A stretch of DNA of 64,000 nucleotides from Streptomyces kanamyceticus (GCF_008704495.1 NZ_CP023699.1:8804001-8868000), one strand, 5' to 3'. Shown: positions 37,931-46,731, numbered from the stretch's first letter. Notes: a model not told the origin generated them from the letters alone. A program made the numbers and translations.

Positions 37931-37959
37931 TTGACCAGCGGGAAGTCGGCAGATAACTT
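37931..37959 (+). promoter_or_regulatory. promoter of the DUF6986 gene
   Basis: TTGACC (37931-37936), a 17-base spacer and TAACTT (37954-37959). Downstream lie an imperfect dyad ACGGATT/ATTCCGT and two GGAAACG copies before the gene, possible regulator contacts in the leader. Confidence 0.5.
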
Positions 37960-38040
37960 CGCCATACGGATTCTTGATTCCGTGAAGCGGAAACGTAAAC
38001 GGAAACGCCAGGCAACGCCGAGTGTGTGGAGGGTGCAGGA

Positions 38041-39333
38041 ATGGGTCAGCAAGAGAAGGTGGCAACGAGCCTCGCGGGCGCGGTCAGCGAGGGCATCAGC
38101 GCTTCCCTCGCCCCGGTGGACGCGGAGCTCGACCGCCGCTACCCCGGAGACCCAGGCACCCGCCAGCCCGTCCACACCGTGTACGTCCCCGGCGAGCAGT
38201 TCGCCGCGGCGTCCATCCGCACCTGGGGCGACAAGGCCCTGGCGATGCTCGACGAGCACGCCCCGGACGCCGCCTCGTTCGCCGCCGTCCTCGGCCTGAG
38301 CGACGACCTCGCCGACGCGGTCTACACGCGCGTGCGCACCAAACTGGAGCGCGAGCCCGTCGAAGACCTGCGCATCGACTTCGAGGACGGCTACAAGGGC
38401 GCCGACGAGGACCAGGACGCCGCCCGCGCGGCCCGCCTGGTCGCCGAGGCGTACAAGAACAGCACCGCGGCCCCGTACATGGGCATCCGCATGAAGTGCA
38501 TGGAAGAGGCGGTGCGCGACCGTGGCATCCGCACCCTCGATATCTTCCTGTCCGGCCTCATGGAGGCGGGCGGCCTGCCGGACGGGCTCGTCCTCACGCT
38601 GCCCAAGGTGACCTACCCCGAGCAGGTCACCGCGATGGTGCGCCTCTTGGAGGAGTTCGAGAAGGCGCGCGGCCTGGAGCAGGGCCGCATCGGCTTCGAG
38701 ATCCAGATCGAGACCAGCCAGTCCATCCTCGCCACCGACGGCACCGCCGCCGTGGCCCGCATGATCCAGGCCGCCGAGGGCCGCGCCACCGGACTGCACT
38801 ACGGCACCTTCGACTACAGCGCCTGCCTCGGCGTCAGCGCCGCCTACCAGGCCAGCGACCACCCGGCGGCCGACCACGCCAAGGCCGTCATGCAGGTCGC
38901 CGCCGCGGGCACCGGAGTGCGCGTCTCCGACGGCTCCACCAACGTCCTGCCCGTCGGCACCACCGAGCAGGTCCACGACGCCTGGCGGCTGCACTACGGC
39001 CTCACCCGGCGCGCCCTGGCCCGCGCCTACTACCAGGGCTGGGACATGCACCCCGGCCACATCCCCACGCGCTACGCCGCCGTGTTCGCGTTCTACCGCG
39101 AGGGCTTCGAGGCGGCCGCCGCGCGCCTCGCCGCCTACGCGGGCCACCACGAGGGCGGCGGCGTGGCCGACGAGCCCGCCACCGCCAAGGCGCTCGCCGG
39201 GTATCTGCTGCGCGGCCTGGACTGCGGCGCCCTCGACGCGGGCGAGGTCACCCGGCTCACCGGCCTGACCCTGGCCCGTCTGCAGGGCTTCTCGGGACCG
39301 CGCCGCGGCGACCTCACGGCCTCGGGCAAGTAA
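38041..39333 (+). CDS. DUF6986 protein, CitE/HpcH-like lyase or aldolase
   Basis: 430 residues. TIM-barrel HpcH/HpaI-CitE superfamily features are present: LRIDFEDGYKG (acidic metal/substrate loop), GIRMKCMEEA (substrate Arg), LPKVTYPEQV, IGFEIQIETSQSIL (metal-binding Glu) and LHYGTFDYSACLGV (metal-binding Asp). It belongs to the actinobacterial DUF6986 group, longer than CitE. Members of the fold cleave C-C bonds in acyl-CoA or hydroxy acids with Mg2+. The ATG at 38041 with GGAGG eight bases upstream was preferred to a GTG 15 bases earlier. Single gene with its own promoter; the substrate is unknown. Confidence 0.82.
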   Translation: MGQQEKVATSLAGAVSEGISASLAPVDAELDRRYPGDPGTRQPVHTVYVPGEQFAAASIRTWGDKALAMLDEHAPDAASFAAVLGLSDDLADAVYTRVRTKLEREPVEDLRIDFEDGYKGADEDQDAARAARLVAEAYKNSTAAPYMGIRMKCMEEAVRDRGIRTLDIFLSGLMEAGGLPDGLVLTLPKVTYPEQVTAMVRLLEEFEKARGLEQGRIGFEIQIETSQSILATDGTAAVARMIQAAEGRATGLHYGTFDYSACLGVSAAYQASDHPAADHAKAVMQVAAAGTGVRVSDGSTNVLPVGTTEQVHDAWRLHYGLTRRALARAYYQGWDMHPGHIPTRYAAVFAFYREGFEAAAARLAAYAGHHEGGGVADEPATAKALAGYLLRGLDCGALDAGEVTRLTGLTLARLQGFSGPRRGDLTASGK

Positions 39334-39408
39334 CACCGACGATCACCTGTCACCCCTGCCCCGTACTCTGTACGCCACGGAAAGTGGTGTGGCAGAAACG
39401 GGGCAGCG

Positions 39409-41196
39409 GTGTTGTCGGGGGATCAGGAAAACACGGGCGGGGCCGGACGGCTGCTCGCCGGGCGCTATCGCGTCGTGGCGCAGCTCGGGCGCGGCGGCAT
39501 GGGCGTCGTATGGCGCGCGGTCGACGAGGTGCTGCACCGCGAGGTGGCGGTCAAGGAACTGCGCACGTTCACGGACGCGGCCGGTGGCGAACTGGCCGAC
39601 CTGCGCCTGCGGATGCAGCGCGAGGCGAGAGCCGCCGCCCGGGTGCGCCACCCCGGTGTGGTCGCCGTGCACGACGTGGCGGAGGAGGACGGCCGCCCCC
39701 TCATCGTCATGGAGCTCGTCGAGGGTCCTTCCCTCGACGACGTGCTGCGCGAGCGCGGCACCCTCGAACCGCGCGAGGCCGCGGCCGTCGGCGCCAAGGT
39801 CATGGAGGCCCTGGCCGCCGCGCACCGCGCGGGCGTCCTGCACCGCGACGTGAAGCCGGGCAACATCCTCCTGGAAAATCCCCAAGCTCTCGGCTCCGCT
39901 CGAGCAGGGGAGGCCCCACTCGGACGCGTCGTGCTCACCGACTTCGGCATCGCGACCATGGAGGATCCCGGCGACGGCTCCTCGACGCACCTCACCCGCA
40001 GCGGCGAACTGATCGGCTCCTTGGACTACTTGGCGCCCGAGCGCGCCCAGGGCCACGACCCGGGACCGGCATCCGACGTCTGGGCGCTCGGCGCCACCTT
40101 GTACGCCGCGGTCGAGGGCGACTCCCCCTTCCGCCGTACGTCGACGTGGTCGACGCTCACCGCGATCGTCGTCGACCCGCTGCCCGAGCCGCGCCGCTCG
40201 GGCCCCCTGACTCCCGTACTGCGGCAGCTGATGGACAAGGACCCGCAGGCACGGCCCGACGCGGCCGCGGCGTGCGCGCTGCTCGCCACCGTCGCGGCGG
40301 CCGCGGGGGACGTGGGCACGGCCGCGCTGCGGGAGGCCCCAGGCGCGCGCCCGCGGACGGAGCGCAGCATCCCGAACACGCCGCCGCCGGGCTTCGGACC
40401 GCCGCCGGGCGACACGCGGCAGCCCGTTCCCCCGGCGTCGGTGCCGCAGGGCCCGCCCGCCGTGCACCTCGGCGCCACCCGCACCACCCAACGCCCGCGC
40501 CGGGGCCGTGCGTTGCTCGCCGCTGTCGCCGTGGCGGTCGTGCTCGCGGCGACCGGAGTGACCGTGGCCGTCCTCAACGGCAAGGACGACAGCGGCAGTC
40601 AGGCTCGGGAGGGCACGGCCCAGGGAGAGGGAGCCGACCGCGCGGACGACGGCGGGAGCGACACCTTCGACGGCGGGTCCACGCGGCCGAAGCCGTCGAA
40701 GCAGGGCGACGAGAAGCCCCGCGAGGCGGACCCGAAGCCGGACGGCGGCAAGGGCAAGGACAAGGGAGAGGACGACGCCGGGTCGTCGGACCAGGACAAG
40801 GAGAAGCCGTCCGACAGGGAGAAGGGCGGCGACAAGCCCTCCTCCCGGCCCGACCCCACCACCAAGCCGACCGGTGGCCCTTCGGGCGGCGGTGGCGGCG
40901 GCTCCGAGCCGGACCCGGTCTGCCACCCGGCGGGCGGCGGCAAGTACAACTGCTCGGTGTGGCGCACCGCGAAGTCCTACACCGCGTCCGGCGCCGAGGC
41001 GGGCAGCCTGAACTCGGGCACCAACTACTTCTACTGCCAGCAGAACCAGGGCCGCCGCGAGACGTACGGCCGCTGGACGAACGTCTGGTGGGCCAAGACG
41101 GACGACGACAGCGGCAACAGGAACGTCTTCGTCAGCGACGTCTACATCACCGGCGGCGACAACGACAAGCCGCTGCCGGGCCTGCCGACCTGCTGA
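39409..41196 (+). CDS. membrane Ser/Thr protein kinase with extracellular domain
   Basis: 595 residues. Hanks-type kinase (about 18-300): LGRGGMG loop, K49 (VAVKEL), HRDVKPGN (145-152), DFG (178-180), APE (209-211). One transmembrane helix (368-390) follows a proline-rich linker. Outside the cell comes a charged Asp/Lys/Gly linker (about 391-505) and a small domain with cysteines (CHPAGGGKYNC to the terminal C). Odd: residues 156-171 between the catalytic loop and DFG are an insertion encoded by a repeat-like DNA element. The GTG start has only a weak ribosome site. The last 143 bases recur in degraded form at 43027-43169. It phosphorylates target proteins in response to an external signal. 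Confidence 0.92.
   Translation: MLSGDQENTGGAGRLLAGRYRVVAQLGRGGMGVVWRAVDEVLHREVAVKELRTFTDAAGGELADLRLRMQREARAAARVRHPGVVAVHDVAEEDGRPLIVMELVEGPSLDDVLRERGTLEPREAAAVGAKVMEALAAAHRAGVLHRDVKPGNILLENPQALGSARAGEAPLGRVVLTDFGIATMEDPGDGSSTHLTRSGELIGSLDYLAPERAQGHDPGPASDVWALGATLYAAVEGDSPFRRTSTWSTLTAIVVDPLPEPRRSGPLTPVLRQLMDKDPQARPDAAAACALLATVAAAAGDVGTAALREAPGARPRTERSIPNTPPPGFGPPPGDTRQPVPPASVPQGPPAVHLGATRTTQRPRRGRALLAAVAVAVVLAATGVTVAVLNGKDDSGSQAREGTAQGEGADRADDGGSDTFDGGSTRPKPSKQGDEKPREADPKPDGGKGKDKGEDDAGSSDQDKEKPSDREKGGDKPSSRPDPTTKPTGGPSGGGGGGSEPDPVCHPAGGGKYNCSVWRTAKSYTASGAEAGSLNSGTNYFYCQQNQGRRETYGRWTNVWWAKTDDDSGNRNVFVSDVYITGGDNDKPLPGLPTC
39880..39910 (+). repeat. hairpin-forming repeat element inside the kinase gene
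   Basis: CCCCAAGCTC at one end and GAGCAGGGG at the other form an imperfect stem around CTCGGCTCCGCTC. From memory, this CCCCAAGCTCTCGG...GAGCAGGGG pattern recurs widely in Streptomyces genomes, usually between genes. Here it lies in frame in the kinase and accounts for a loop insertion before DFG. Only one copy was noticed in this window. Confidence 0.6.
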
Positions 41197-41200
41197 CCAG

Positions 41201-41241
41201 CCCTGTGGCAGCGATTCCGGGCTCTGGCTCAAGCCACAGGG
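41201..41241 (+). terminator. inverted repeat after the kinase gene
   Basis: CCCTGTGGC (41201-41209) and GCCACAGGG (41233-41241) are exact complements with a 23-base loop, five bases after the kinase stop. A likely terminator, although the loop is long and no T-tract follows. Confidence 0.45.
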
Positions 41242-41402
41242 AACTGAGTGGGTCGCGTCACTGGGAACAGTGGTTCGGACCTGCCGCATGCCGGAGTACG
41301 GTGGCAGTACCGGGCGTATCTCGCATACCGTCATCTGTTTCGGTATCGCTCTCGGAGAACGGCAAGTCCGGGGGCCTGTCGGCTCCCGAGGACGTAGGTC
41401 CG

Positions 41403-41723
41403 ATGTACTCGCAATCCTCCATCTCCAACCGCCGCAGCAGCCGCCCGGCACCGACCGAAGAAACACTCTTCGGGCTGACCTGCGTCATCTGCGGCACCGA
41501 TTACCGAACCGCACCGACCGTGGACGCCCTGGTGGTCTCCCACAGCGGTGATGGGCCCACGATGGCCTGCCGGGGCGTGTGCGCCCGGATGGCCAGTGGG
41601 TCCGCCACCGGTCTGGACGAGGCCCCGCTGTCCCTGGCCGAGCGCGTACGCCGATACGAGGCCGGGCGCGCCCGGAAACAGGCCGGTCAGGCGCGGGACG
41701 AGCAGCCGGGAAGCGACGCATGA
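41403..41723 (+). CDS. small cysteine-containing protein of unknown function
   Basis: 106 residues, not recognised. The middle has two cysteine pairs, CVIC and CRGVC, 30 residues apart, which could bind zinc; the C-terminal third is Arg/Ala-rich and helical (SLAERVRRYEAGRARKQAGQ). The ATG was chosen as the first start before the cysteine region, with GAGGAC upstream. The stop overlaps the start of the carboxyethylornithine-synthase-like gene as ATGA, so the two are translationally coupled and probably work together. A dyad ATACCG-N10-CGGTAT (41325-41346) lies in the upstream region. Confidence 0.65.
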   Translation: MYSQSSISNRRSSRPAPTEETLFGLTCVICGTDYRTAPTVDALVVSHSGDGPTMACRGVCARMASGSATGLDEAPLSLAERVRRYEAGRARKQAGQARDEQPGSDA

Positions 41724-42865
41724 GCCTGATGACTCTCGGCGTCATGTCCTCCTGTCACAAGGAGAACGAGTTCCGCCTCCCGCTGCACCCCCGCCATCTC
41801 GACCGCATCGACCCCGACGTACGCGAGCGCGTCTTCCTCGAGCACGGCTACGGCCTGCACTTCGGCCTCGACGACGAGGCGCTGCGCCCCTTCGTGGCCG
41901 GACTGCGCTCCCGCGAGCGGCTGATGGCCGACAGCGACGTGCTGCTGCTGCCCAAGCCGATGCACGAGGACGTCTCCGCGATGCGCACAGGCCAGGTGCT
42001 GTGGGGATGGCCGCACTGCGTGCAGGACGAGAAGTTGACCCAGCTCGGCATCGACCGGCGGCTGACCATGATTGCCTGGGAGGCCATGAACCACTGGACC
42101 GCCTCCGGTGCCTTCAGCGTGCACGTCTTCCACAAGAACAACGAACTGGCCGGTTACAGCTCCGTCCTGCACGCGCTGCAGCTCGGCGGCGCGACCGGCA
42201 GCTACGGTCGGCGTCTGCGCGCGGCGGTCATCAGTTTCGGTGCGACGGCGCGCGGAGCGGTGACGGGCCTGGGCGCCATGGGCGTGTCCGACGTCACGGT
42301 GCTCACCCAGCGCGACGCGGTGGCGGTCGCCTCGCCGATGTCGTCCGTGGTGATGAGCCATTTCCAGGAGCGGCCGGACGATCCGTCCCGCCTCCAGGCC
42401 TTGACCCCTGCCGGGCCGGTACCGCTCGCCGCATATCTGGCCGGGTTCGACATCGTCGTCAACTGCGTAAGGCAGGACACCGACGCGCCGCTGATGTTCG
42501 TCACGGAGAAGGAGCTGGACCTGTTCCGGCCGGGGACGTACTTCGTGGACGTGTCGTGCGACGAGGGCATGGGCTTCGAGTGGGCGCGCCCGACCACCTT
42601 CGGCGAGCCGATGCTCGCCGTCGGCGCCGGCTGCCACTACTACGCCGTCGACCACAGCCCGTCGCATCTGTGGGATTCGGCTACGTGGGAGGTCAGCGAG
42701 GCCGTCCTGCCGTATCTACGCAGGGTCCTCGAAGGCCCCGGTGCATGGGAGGCCGACGCCACGATCAGCAAGGCGATCGAGATCCGCGACGGAGTCGTCC
42801 GGAACCCGAAGATCCTCTCCTTTCAGCACCGGGCCGCCGCCTACCCGCACGACCAGACGCCGTAG
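41720..42865 (+). CDS. N5-(carboxyethyl)ornithine synthase-like dehydrogenase
   Basis: 381 residues. Alanine-dehydrogenase/transhydrogenase-like fold: the N-terminal part has KENEFRLPLHPRH, LLLPKPMHEDV and LWGWPHCVQD, the middle AWEAMNHW...HVFHKNNELAGYSSVLHALQL, and a nucleotide-binding segment AVISFGATARGAVTGLGAMGV. This layout matches the N5-(carboxyethyl)ornithine synthase group, which reductively condenses pyruvate with the side-chain amine of ornithine or lysine using NADPH. The actual substrates in Streptomyces are not established as far as I know. The ATG overlaps the stop of the small Cys protein (ATGA). Confidence 0.8.
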   Translation: MSLMTLGVMSSCHKENEFRLPLHPRHLDRIDPDVRERVFLEHGYGLHFGLDDEALRPFVAGLRSRERLMADSDVLLLPKPMHEDVSAMRTGQVLWGWPHCVQDEKLTQLGIDRRLTMIAWEAMNHWTASGAFSVHVFHKNNELAGYSSVLHALQLGGATGSYGRRLRAAVISFGATARGAVTGLGAMGVSDVTVLTQRDAVAVASPMSSVVMSHFQERPDDPSRLQALTPAGPVPLAAYLAGFDIVVNCVRQDTDAPLMFVTEKELDLFRPGTYFVDVSCDEGMGFEWARPTTFGEPMLAVGAGCHYYAVDHSPSHLWDSATWEVSEAVLPYLRRVLEGPGAWEADATISKAIEIRDGVVRNPKILSFQHRAAAYPHDQTP

Positions 42866-43026
42866 GTCCCGACTCACGGACCGAGCCGTTGCGAGTCCGC
42901 CGAGTTGCTGGTCCGCCGGCTGCTCGGTGGAGACGACGGGGGTGCTCACGGGGTGCTCTCTCCATGACGCTGGGATGCGGTTGACGTGCGTCACTCGCCA
43001 GGCCAGCACCGGGACGACCCGACAAT
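42866..43026. other. non-coding stretch before the kinase-end duplicate
   Basis: About 160 bases with no supported gene. With the pseudogene fragment that follows it forms a 333-base gap. It shows no similarity by eye to the part of the kinase gene that precedes the duplicated end, and no promoter or hairpin stands out. Confidence 0.5.
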
Positions 43027-43169
43027 GCCGCGAGACGTACGATCGCTGGACGAACGTCTGGTGGGCCAAGACGGACGACGACAGCGGGAACAGGAACGTT
43101 TTCGTCAGTGACGTCCACTTCACGGGCGGCGACCAGGACAAGCCGCTGCCGGGCTTGCCCACTTGCTGA
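43027..43169 (+). pseudogene. duplicated 3' end of the Ser/Thr kinase gene
   Basis: 143 bases align without gaps to the last 143 bases of the kinase gene (41054-41196), with 13 mismatches by my count, about 91% identity, up to and including the stop codon. It would encode RETYDRWTNVWWAKTDDDSG...LPGLPTC. No start or kinase domain precedes it. Several differences are in third positions, and the frame is intact, so it decayed slowly or under some constraint. It marks a past duplication around the two genes between the copies. Confidence 0.85.
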
Positions 43170-43198
43170 CGGCACGGACACGGAGAGGGGACGCGGCC

Positions 43199-43690
43199 AT
43201 GAGTGGAGAACACCGCACCGGCGGCACGGACGCGTTCTACGTCCGTGTTCAGGCAGCCGTCGCGGACGCGCCCACGCCGTACCGGTGGCAGCGCCGGGAG
43301 CGGGGGTTCGACATGATCGCGGACGTCCCGACGACGGGCCGCCACACCACCCAGGTCCACACCTACCGCGTCGACCTGGACCCGGGCGAGCTGACCTTCG
43401 TCATGACGGACATCGTCCGCACGGAGACCCATGGCCCGGGCCCGGTGCGCGCGCGGTCCGTCGAGACCGGCCGGAGCCGGTACTGGGTCACGGGTGGCTC
43501 CGTGGACGGCGCCGAGCGGCAGAGCTTCTCGTCCACCGCGGGCCACCGGCTGATCAGGGGCGTGGCGGGGGAGCTCGGCTGGCGGGAGATCAAGCCCACC
43601 GGCCAGCAGGCCGCGAAGGTCTTCGGCATCGTCGGCGGGGTCATCGCCCTGGGCACGCTGATCGCGCTCGCGGTCGTCTTCTGGCCCTGA
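43199..43690 (+). CDS. small C-terminally anchored membrane protein, unknown
   Basis: 163 residues, not recognised. The soluble N-terminal part (1-135) contains a beta-rich segment HTYRVDLDPGELTFVMTDIVRTE; one transmembrane helix is at about 142-161 (VFGIVGGVIALGTLIALAVVF) next to the C-terminal tryptophan-proline, giving a tail-anchored topology with the bulk in the cytoplasm. The ATG follows GGAGAGGGG by eight bases. It converges on the large membrane protein gene, 34 bases away. Confidence 0.75.
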   Translation: MSGEHRTGGTDAFYVRVQAAVADAPTPYRWQRRERGFDMIADVPTTGRHTTQVHTYRVDLDPGELTFVMTDIVRTETHGPGPVRARSVETGRSRYWVTGGSVDGAERQSFSSTAGHRLIRGVAGELGWREIKPTGQQAAKVFGIVGGVIALGTLIALAVVFWP

Positions 43691-43724
43691 GCCCGGCCGG
43701 AGGGACGGGAGAGCCCGCTCCGGG

Positions 43725-45560
43725 TCAGCGCCTGCTGATCCCGCCGCGGCCGCGCCGGGCGAAGTGCCGCGCGCGCAGCGACATCCGCGCCCGCATCCGT
43801 ATGGTCACGACGCAGCCGACCAGCAGGACGAGGAGGCCCACGCTCACCACCTGCCAGGTGACCCCGTCGATCAGTTCGACCACGCCGAGGAAGGCGATGC
43901 CGAGCAGCAGCACCATCTCCCTGAGCTCCTTCTTGAGCTGGAACGAGCGACTGGCCCGGATGCGCACCGTGCCGAGCCACTGACCGTGGATGCCCAGCGC
44001 GTCCCAGATGCCCCGGTCGATGAAGACCCAGGGGAGGTCGGGATGGCAGCCGAGCGCGTCCAGGGAGCTCGGGAAACGGCTCGTCATGTTCCCGCCGTGC
44101 AGCTGCTTGCGGCGGTCGAGGATCTCCTCGCTGGTGCGGATGGCCTTGAGCTGCAGGACCGGCACGACGTCCTGCTCGTCGGGGAAGCCCTCGATGATGA
44201 CGTCGTCACCGCTCTGTACGCCGAGCAGTGCCAGCGTCAGATCGTCGGCCAGGCACACCTCCTGCTCGGCGCTCGGACGGTCCGCGTCCTGGACCCGGCA
44301 CGTGAGGTAGTTCGGGCGGCCGAAGAAGAACTGGTGCCAGCGCCGGTGCTGCCGGTGGGCGAGATGCGTCGGTCGCAGCGTGACCGGTTCGCCCGGTTCC
44401 AGGCCGAGCCCGACCCGCAAGGAGTGGTCGACCTGAACGGAGGTCATGTCGTTCTCGGGGATGTCCCCGGCGACCACGACACGGGCGAGGGCCCCGAGGC
44501 GCTCCTGACGCGCGGGCGGCGTGGCCTTCTGCACGAGCGCCTGCTGCGGGTGGCCCAGGTCGTCGGCGAGCTTGGCGGAGATCCTGATCGCGCCCGCGCC
44601 GCGATGGTCGAAGGCATCGGGCGTCCGGCCGGTCATGAAGCTTTCCGGGGGCAGCGGGTTGAGCGGGTGGATGTCGTCGTACACGTGGAGACGTAACGCG
44701 TCCGAGGCGTATTCCTCGAGGTCCGACTTCGTTATTCGGTCTTCGCGGGCGAACAGGCGAGTGCCCTCGTCACAGAGGGATTCATTGCCGCGCGCGGCGG
44801 CGCAGAAGGCCTCAGGGGTGTCACCGAACAGTGCGCGCAGGCCGTCCGACTCCGCGAGGATCCGGGTGAGGAGGTCCACTTCGCCCTCGTGCGGGCGCGG
44901 TGCCCCGGAAGGCTCCCGAAGAACGCCCCGCATGTTGACGTAGACGTACAGCTCGCTCAGCAGCTCGCCGGACGGCAGCTCCGCCTCGAACGGTCCCCGG
45001 CCGGGCAGCGCGGCCCGCTGGTATTCGCCGCCCGGCAGAGAGATTCCCTCCGAGGCGTCGATGACCTCCAGCTGGGCCGCGTCGAGCCAGGTGAGGAACA
45101 GGTGCCGGGTGGCGCCGGGATCCGCGTACGGCGCGGTCGCGACGTATCCGAGCGGGTTGACGTAAGGGGAGGCGCCGATGCCGATGCCCCGGACCTTGGC
45201 CATGATCATGGGGATGGTGGCCGATACCCCGGCGCCGCGCATCTTGTGGCGCAGCTGCGCGGGGGACGCGTTCGAACCGACGGACAGCACGGGATAGCGC
45301 TCGCCCACCAGCGGTTCGTTGGCGATCATCAGCGCGTGGTTGAGCGGCATGGGACCGGGCTGCCCCGGGTCGCCGGGGAAGCCCTCGGGAGGCGCGTCGA
45401 CCGACCACTTCGCCAGCCGCCGACCCTTCACGGGGCTCAGCCGCAACAGCCGGTTCCTGTAGAGCAGTCCGGACTCCGTGGGCCACCGGCCCGGGTAGAT
45501 CAAGGGGTGGTCACGAGGGGCTTCGGCAAGACCGAGTGTGTCGAGCGTGCGATCGTCCAC
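43725..45560 (-). CDS. uncharacterised membrane protein with a cyclotransferase-like domain
   Basis: 611 residues. The N-terminal third resembles a gamma-glutamylcyclotransferase-like fold: PVLSVGSNASPAQLRHKM (a GSN substrate loop), then LFLTWLDAAQLEVIDASEG and EYQRAAL. The middle (about 370-560) has two segments like double-psi beta-barrels (SVQVDHSLRVGLGLEPGEPVTL and VFIDRGIWDALGIHGQWLGTVRI). The C terminus has two hydrophobic helices (about 550-590) and a very basic tail. I know no family with this whole arrangement, and each domain call rests on short motifs. It is transcribed alone, convergent with the 163-residue membrane protein. Confidence 0.7.
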   Translation of the reverse strand: MDDRTLDTLGLAEAPRDHPLIYPGRWPTESGLLYRNRLLRLSPVKGRRLAKWSVDAPPEGFPGDPGQPGPMPLNHALMIANEPLVGERYPVLSVGSNASPAQLRHKMRGAGVSATIPMIMAKVRGIGIGASPYVNPLGYVATAPYADPGATRHLFLTWLDAAQLEVIDASEGISLPGGEYQRAALPGRGPFEAELPSGELLSELYVYVNMRGVLREPSGAPRPHEGEVDLLTRILAESDGLRALFGDTPEAFCAAARGNESLCDEGTRLFAREDRITKSDLEEYASDALRLHVYDDIHPLNPLPPESFMTGRTPDAFDHRGAGAIRISAKLADDLGHPQQALVQKATPPARQERLGALARVVVAGDIPENDMTSVQVDHSLRVGLGLEPGEPVTLRPTHLAHRQHRRWHQFFFGRPNYLTCRVQDADRPSAEQEVCLADDLTLALLGVQSGDDVIIEGFPDEQDVVPVLQLKAIRTSEEILDRRKQLHGGNMTSRFPSSLDALGCHPDLPWVFIDRGIWDALGIHGQWLGTVRIRASRSFQLKKELREMVLLLGIAFLGVVELIDGVTWQVVSVGLLVLLVGCVVTIRMRARMSLRARHFARRGRGGISRR

Positions 45561-45654
45561 GGTGCTCCCTGCCTCAGGGCGAGTTCCTGTGGTGCAACGA
45601 CTCCTGCTGAGCGGACATCCTATGAAGATCGAGGCGCGGCGGAGGGCACATTGA

Positions 45655-46731
45655 TCACGCGGGCGGAATCTCCCCGGAACCGCGGGGGATCAACGCCGTC
45701 CGCAACTCGATCCGGGCGGGCGCCTCTTCGGCGCCGTCCAGATGCCGGAAGAGGCGCTCCGCGGCGGTGCGGCCGAGGGCGGCCGCGTCCTGCGCGACGA
45801 CGGTGATGCCCAGCAGATCGGCCAGCTCGATGTCGTCGAACCCGACCAGGGCGACGGGCCGTTCGTGGTCGGCGAGCACGCGCACCACCGTCACCGTCAC
45901 GCGGTTGTTGCCCGCGAAGATGGCGGTCACCGGCTCCGGGCCCGTGATCATCGCGGTGGCGGCGGCCTGGACCCGCTCGGGCCCTGTGGCGCCGAGCGAG
46001 ACCCAGGACTCCGACAGCTCGATCCCGGCGTCCTCCATGGCGGCGCGATAGCCGCGCAGCCGCTCTATGGCGGTGTGGATGCGCGGCTGGTCGCCGATGA
46101 AGCCGATGCGGCGGTGGCCGTGCGCGATGAGGTGGGCGACGCCGTCCCGCGCGCCGCCGAAGCTGTCGGAGAGCACGACGTCGGCGTCGATCTTCCCGGC
46201 GGGCCGGTCGACGAAGACGGTGGCGACACCGGCGGCGATCTCCGGCTCCAGATAGCGATGGTCGTCACCGGCCGGGATGACCACGAGCCCGTCGACCCGG
46301 CGGGCGCACAGCGCGAGCACCAACTCCTGTTCGCGGTCCGGGTCTTCGGCGCTCGATCCGTTGATGAGCAGCGCGCCGTGCGCCCGCGCGACCTCCTCCA
46401 CGGCGCGGCTCAGCGGGCCGTAGAAGGGGTCGGCGAGATCTTCGAGTACGAGGCCGATGCTGGCGGTGCGGCCCTTGCGGAGCACGCGCGCGCTGTCGTT
46501 GCGGCGGAAGCCCAGCGCCTCGATGGCCTCCTGTACGCGGCGTTCGGTGTCGGGGGTGACCCCGGGCTCTCCGTTCACGACACGGGAGACCGTCTTGAGG
46601 CCCACGCCCGCGCGCGCGGCGACGTCCTTCATGGTGGGACGGTTGCCGTAGCGGTTCTCGGGTCGTCGGGGGGCGGTCTCGGCCACGGTGCGCTGTCCTG
46701 TCCTGTCGTCCATGAGGTGGTCCATGAGCAT
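45655..46731 (-). CDS. LacI family transcriptional regulator
   Basis: 358 residues. N-terminal helix-turn-helix TMKDVAARAGVGLKTVSRVVNG, hinge and periplasmic-binding-protein-like sensor domain (IGLVLEDLADPFYGPLSRAVEEVA, GLVVIPAGDDHRY, IGFIGDQPRIHTAIERLRGY, ALVGFDDIELADLLGITVVAQD). The first ATG (46731) lies three bases after the expected transcription start of a -10 TATGCT, so it is nearly leaderless; two more in-frame ATGs follow. The palindromic operator at 46754-46765 lies upstream of its own -10, implying autorepression and control of the divergent ROK gene. Probably senses an alpha-galactoside or its phosphate. Confidence 0.9.
   Translation of the reverse strand: MLMDHLMDDRTGQRTVAETAPRRPENRYGNRPTMKDVAARAGVGLKTVSRVVNGEPGVTPDTERRVQEAIEALGFRRNDSARVLRKGRTASIGLVLEDLADPFYGPLSRAVEEVARAHGALLINGSSAEDPDREQELVLALCARRVDGLVVIPAGDDHRYLEPEIAAGVATVFVDRPAGKIDADVVLSDSFGGARDGVAHLIAHGHRRIGFIGDQPRIHTAIERLRGYRAAMEDAGIELSESWVSLGATGPERVQAAATAMITGPEPVTAIFAGNNRVTVTVVRVLADHERPVALVGFDDIELADLLGITVVAQDAAALGRTAAERLFRHLDGAEEAPARIELRTALIPRGSGEIPPA

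Noticed and set aside
42741..43169. 142-codon frame containing the kinase-end copy
   Set aside because: Only the last 44 codons resemble anything; the first part overlaps the synthase gene out of frame, so it is a pseudogene fragment rather than a gene.
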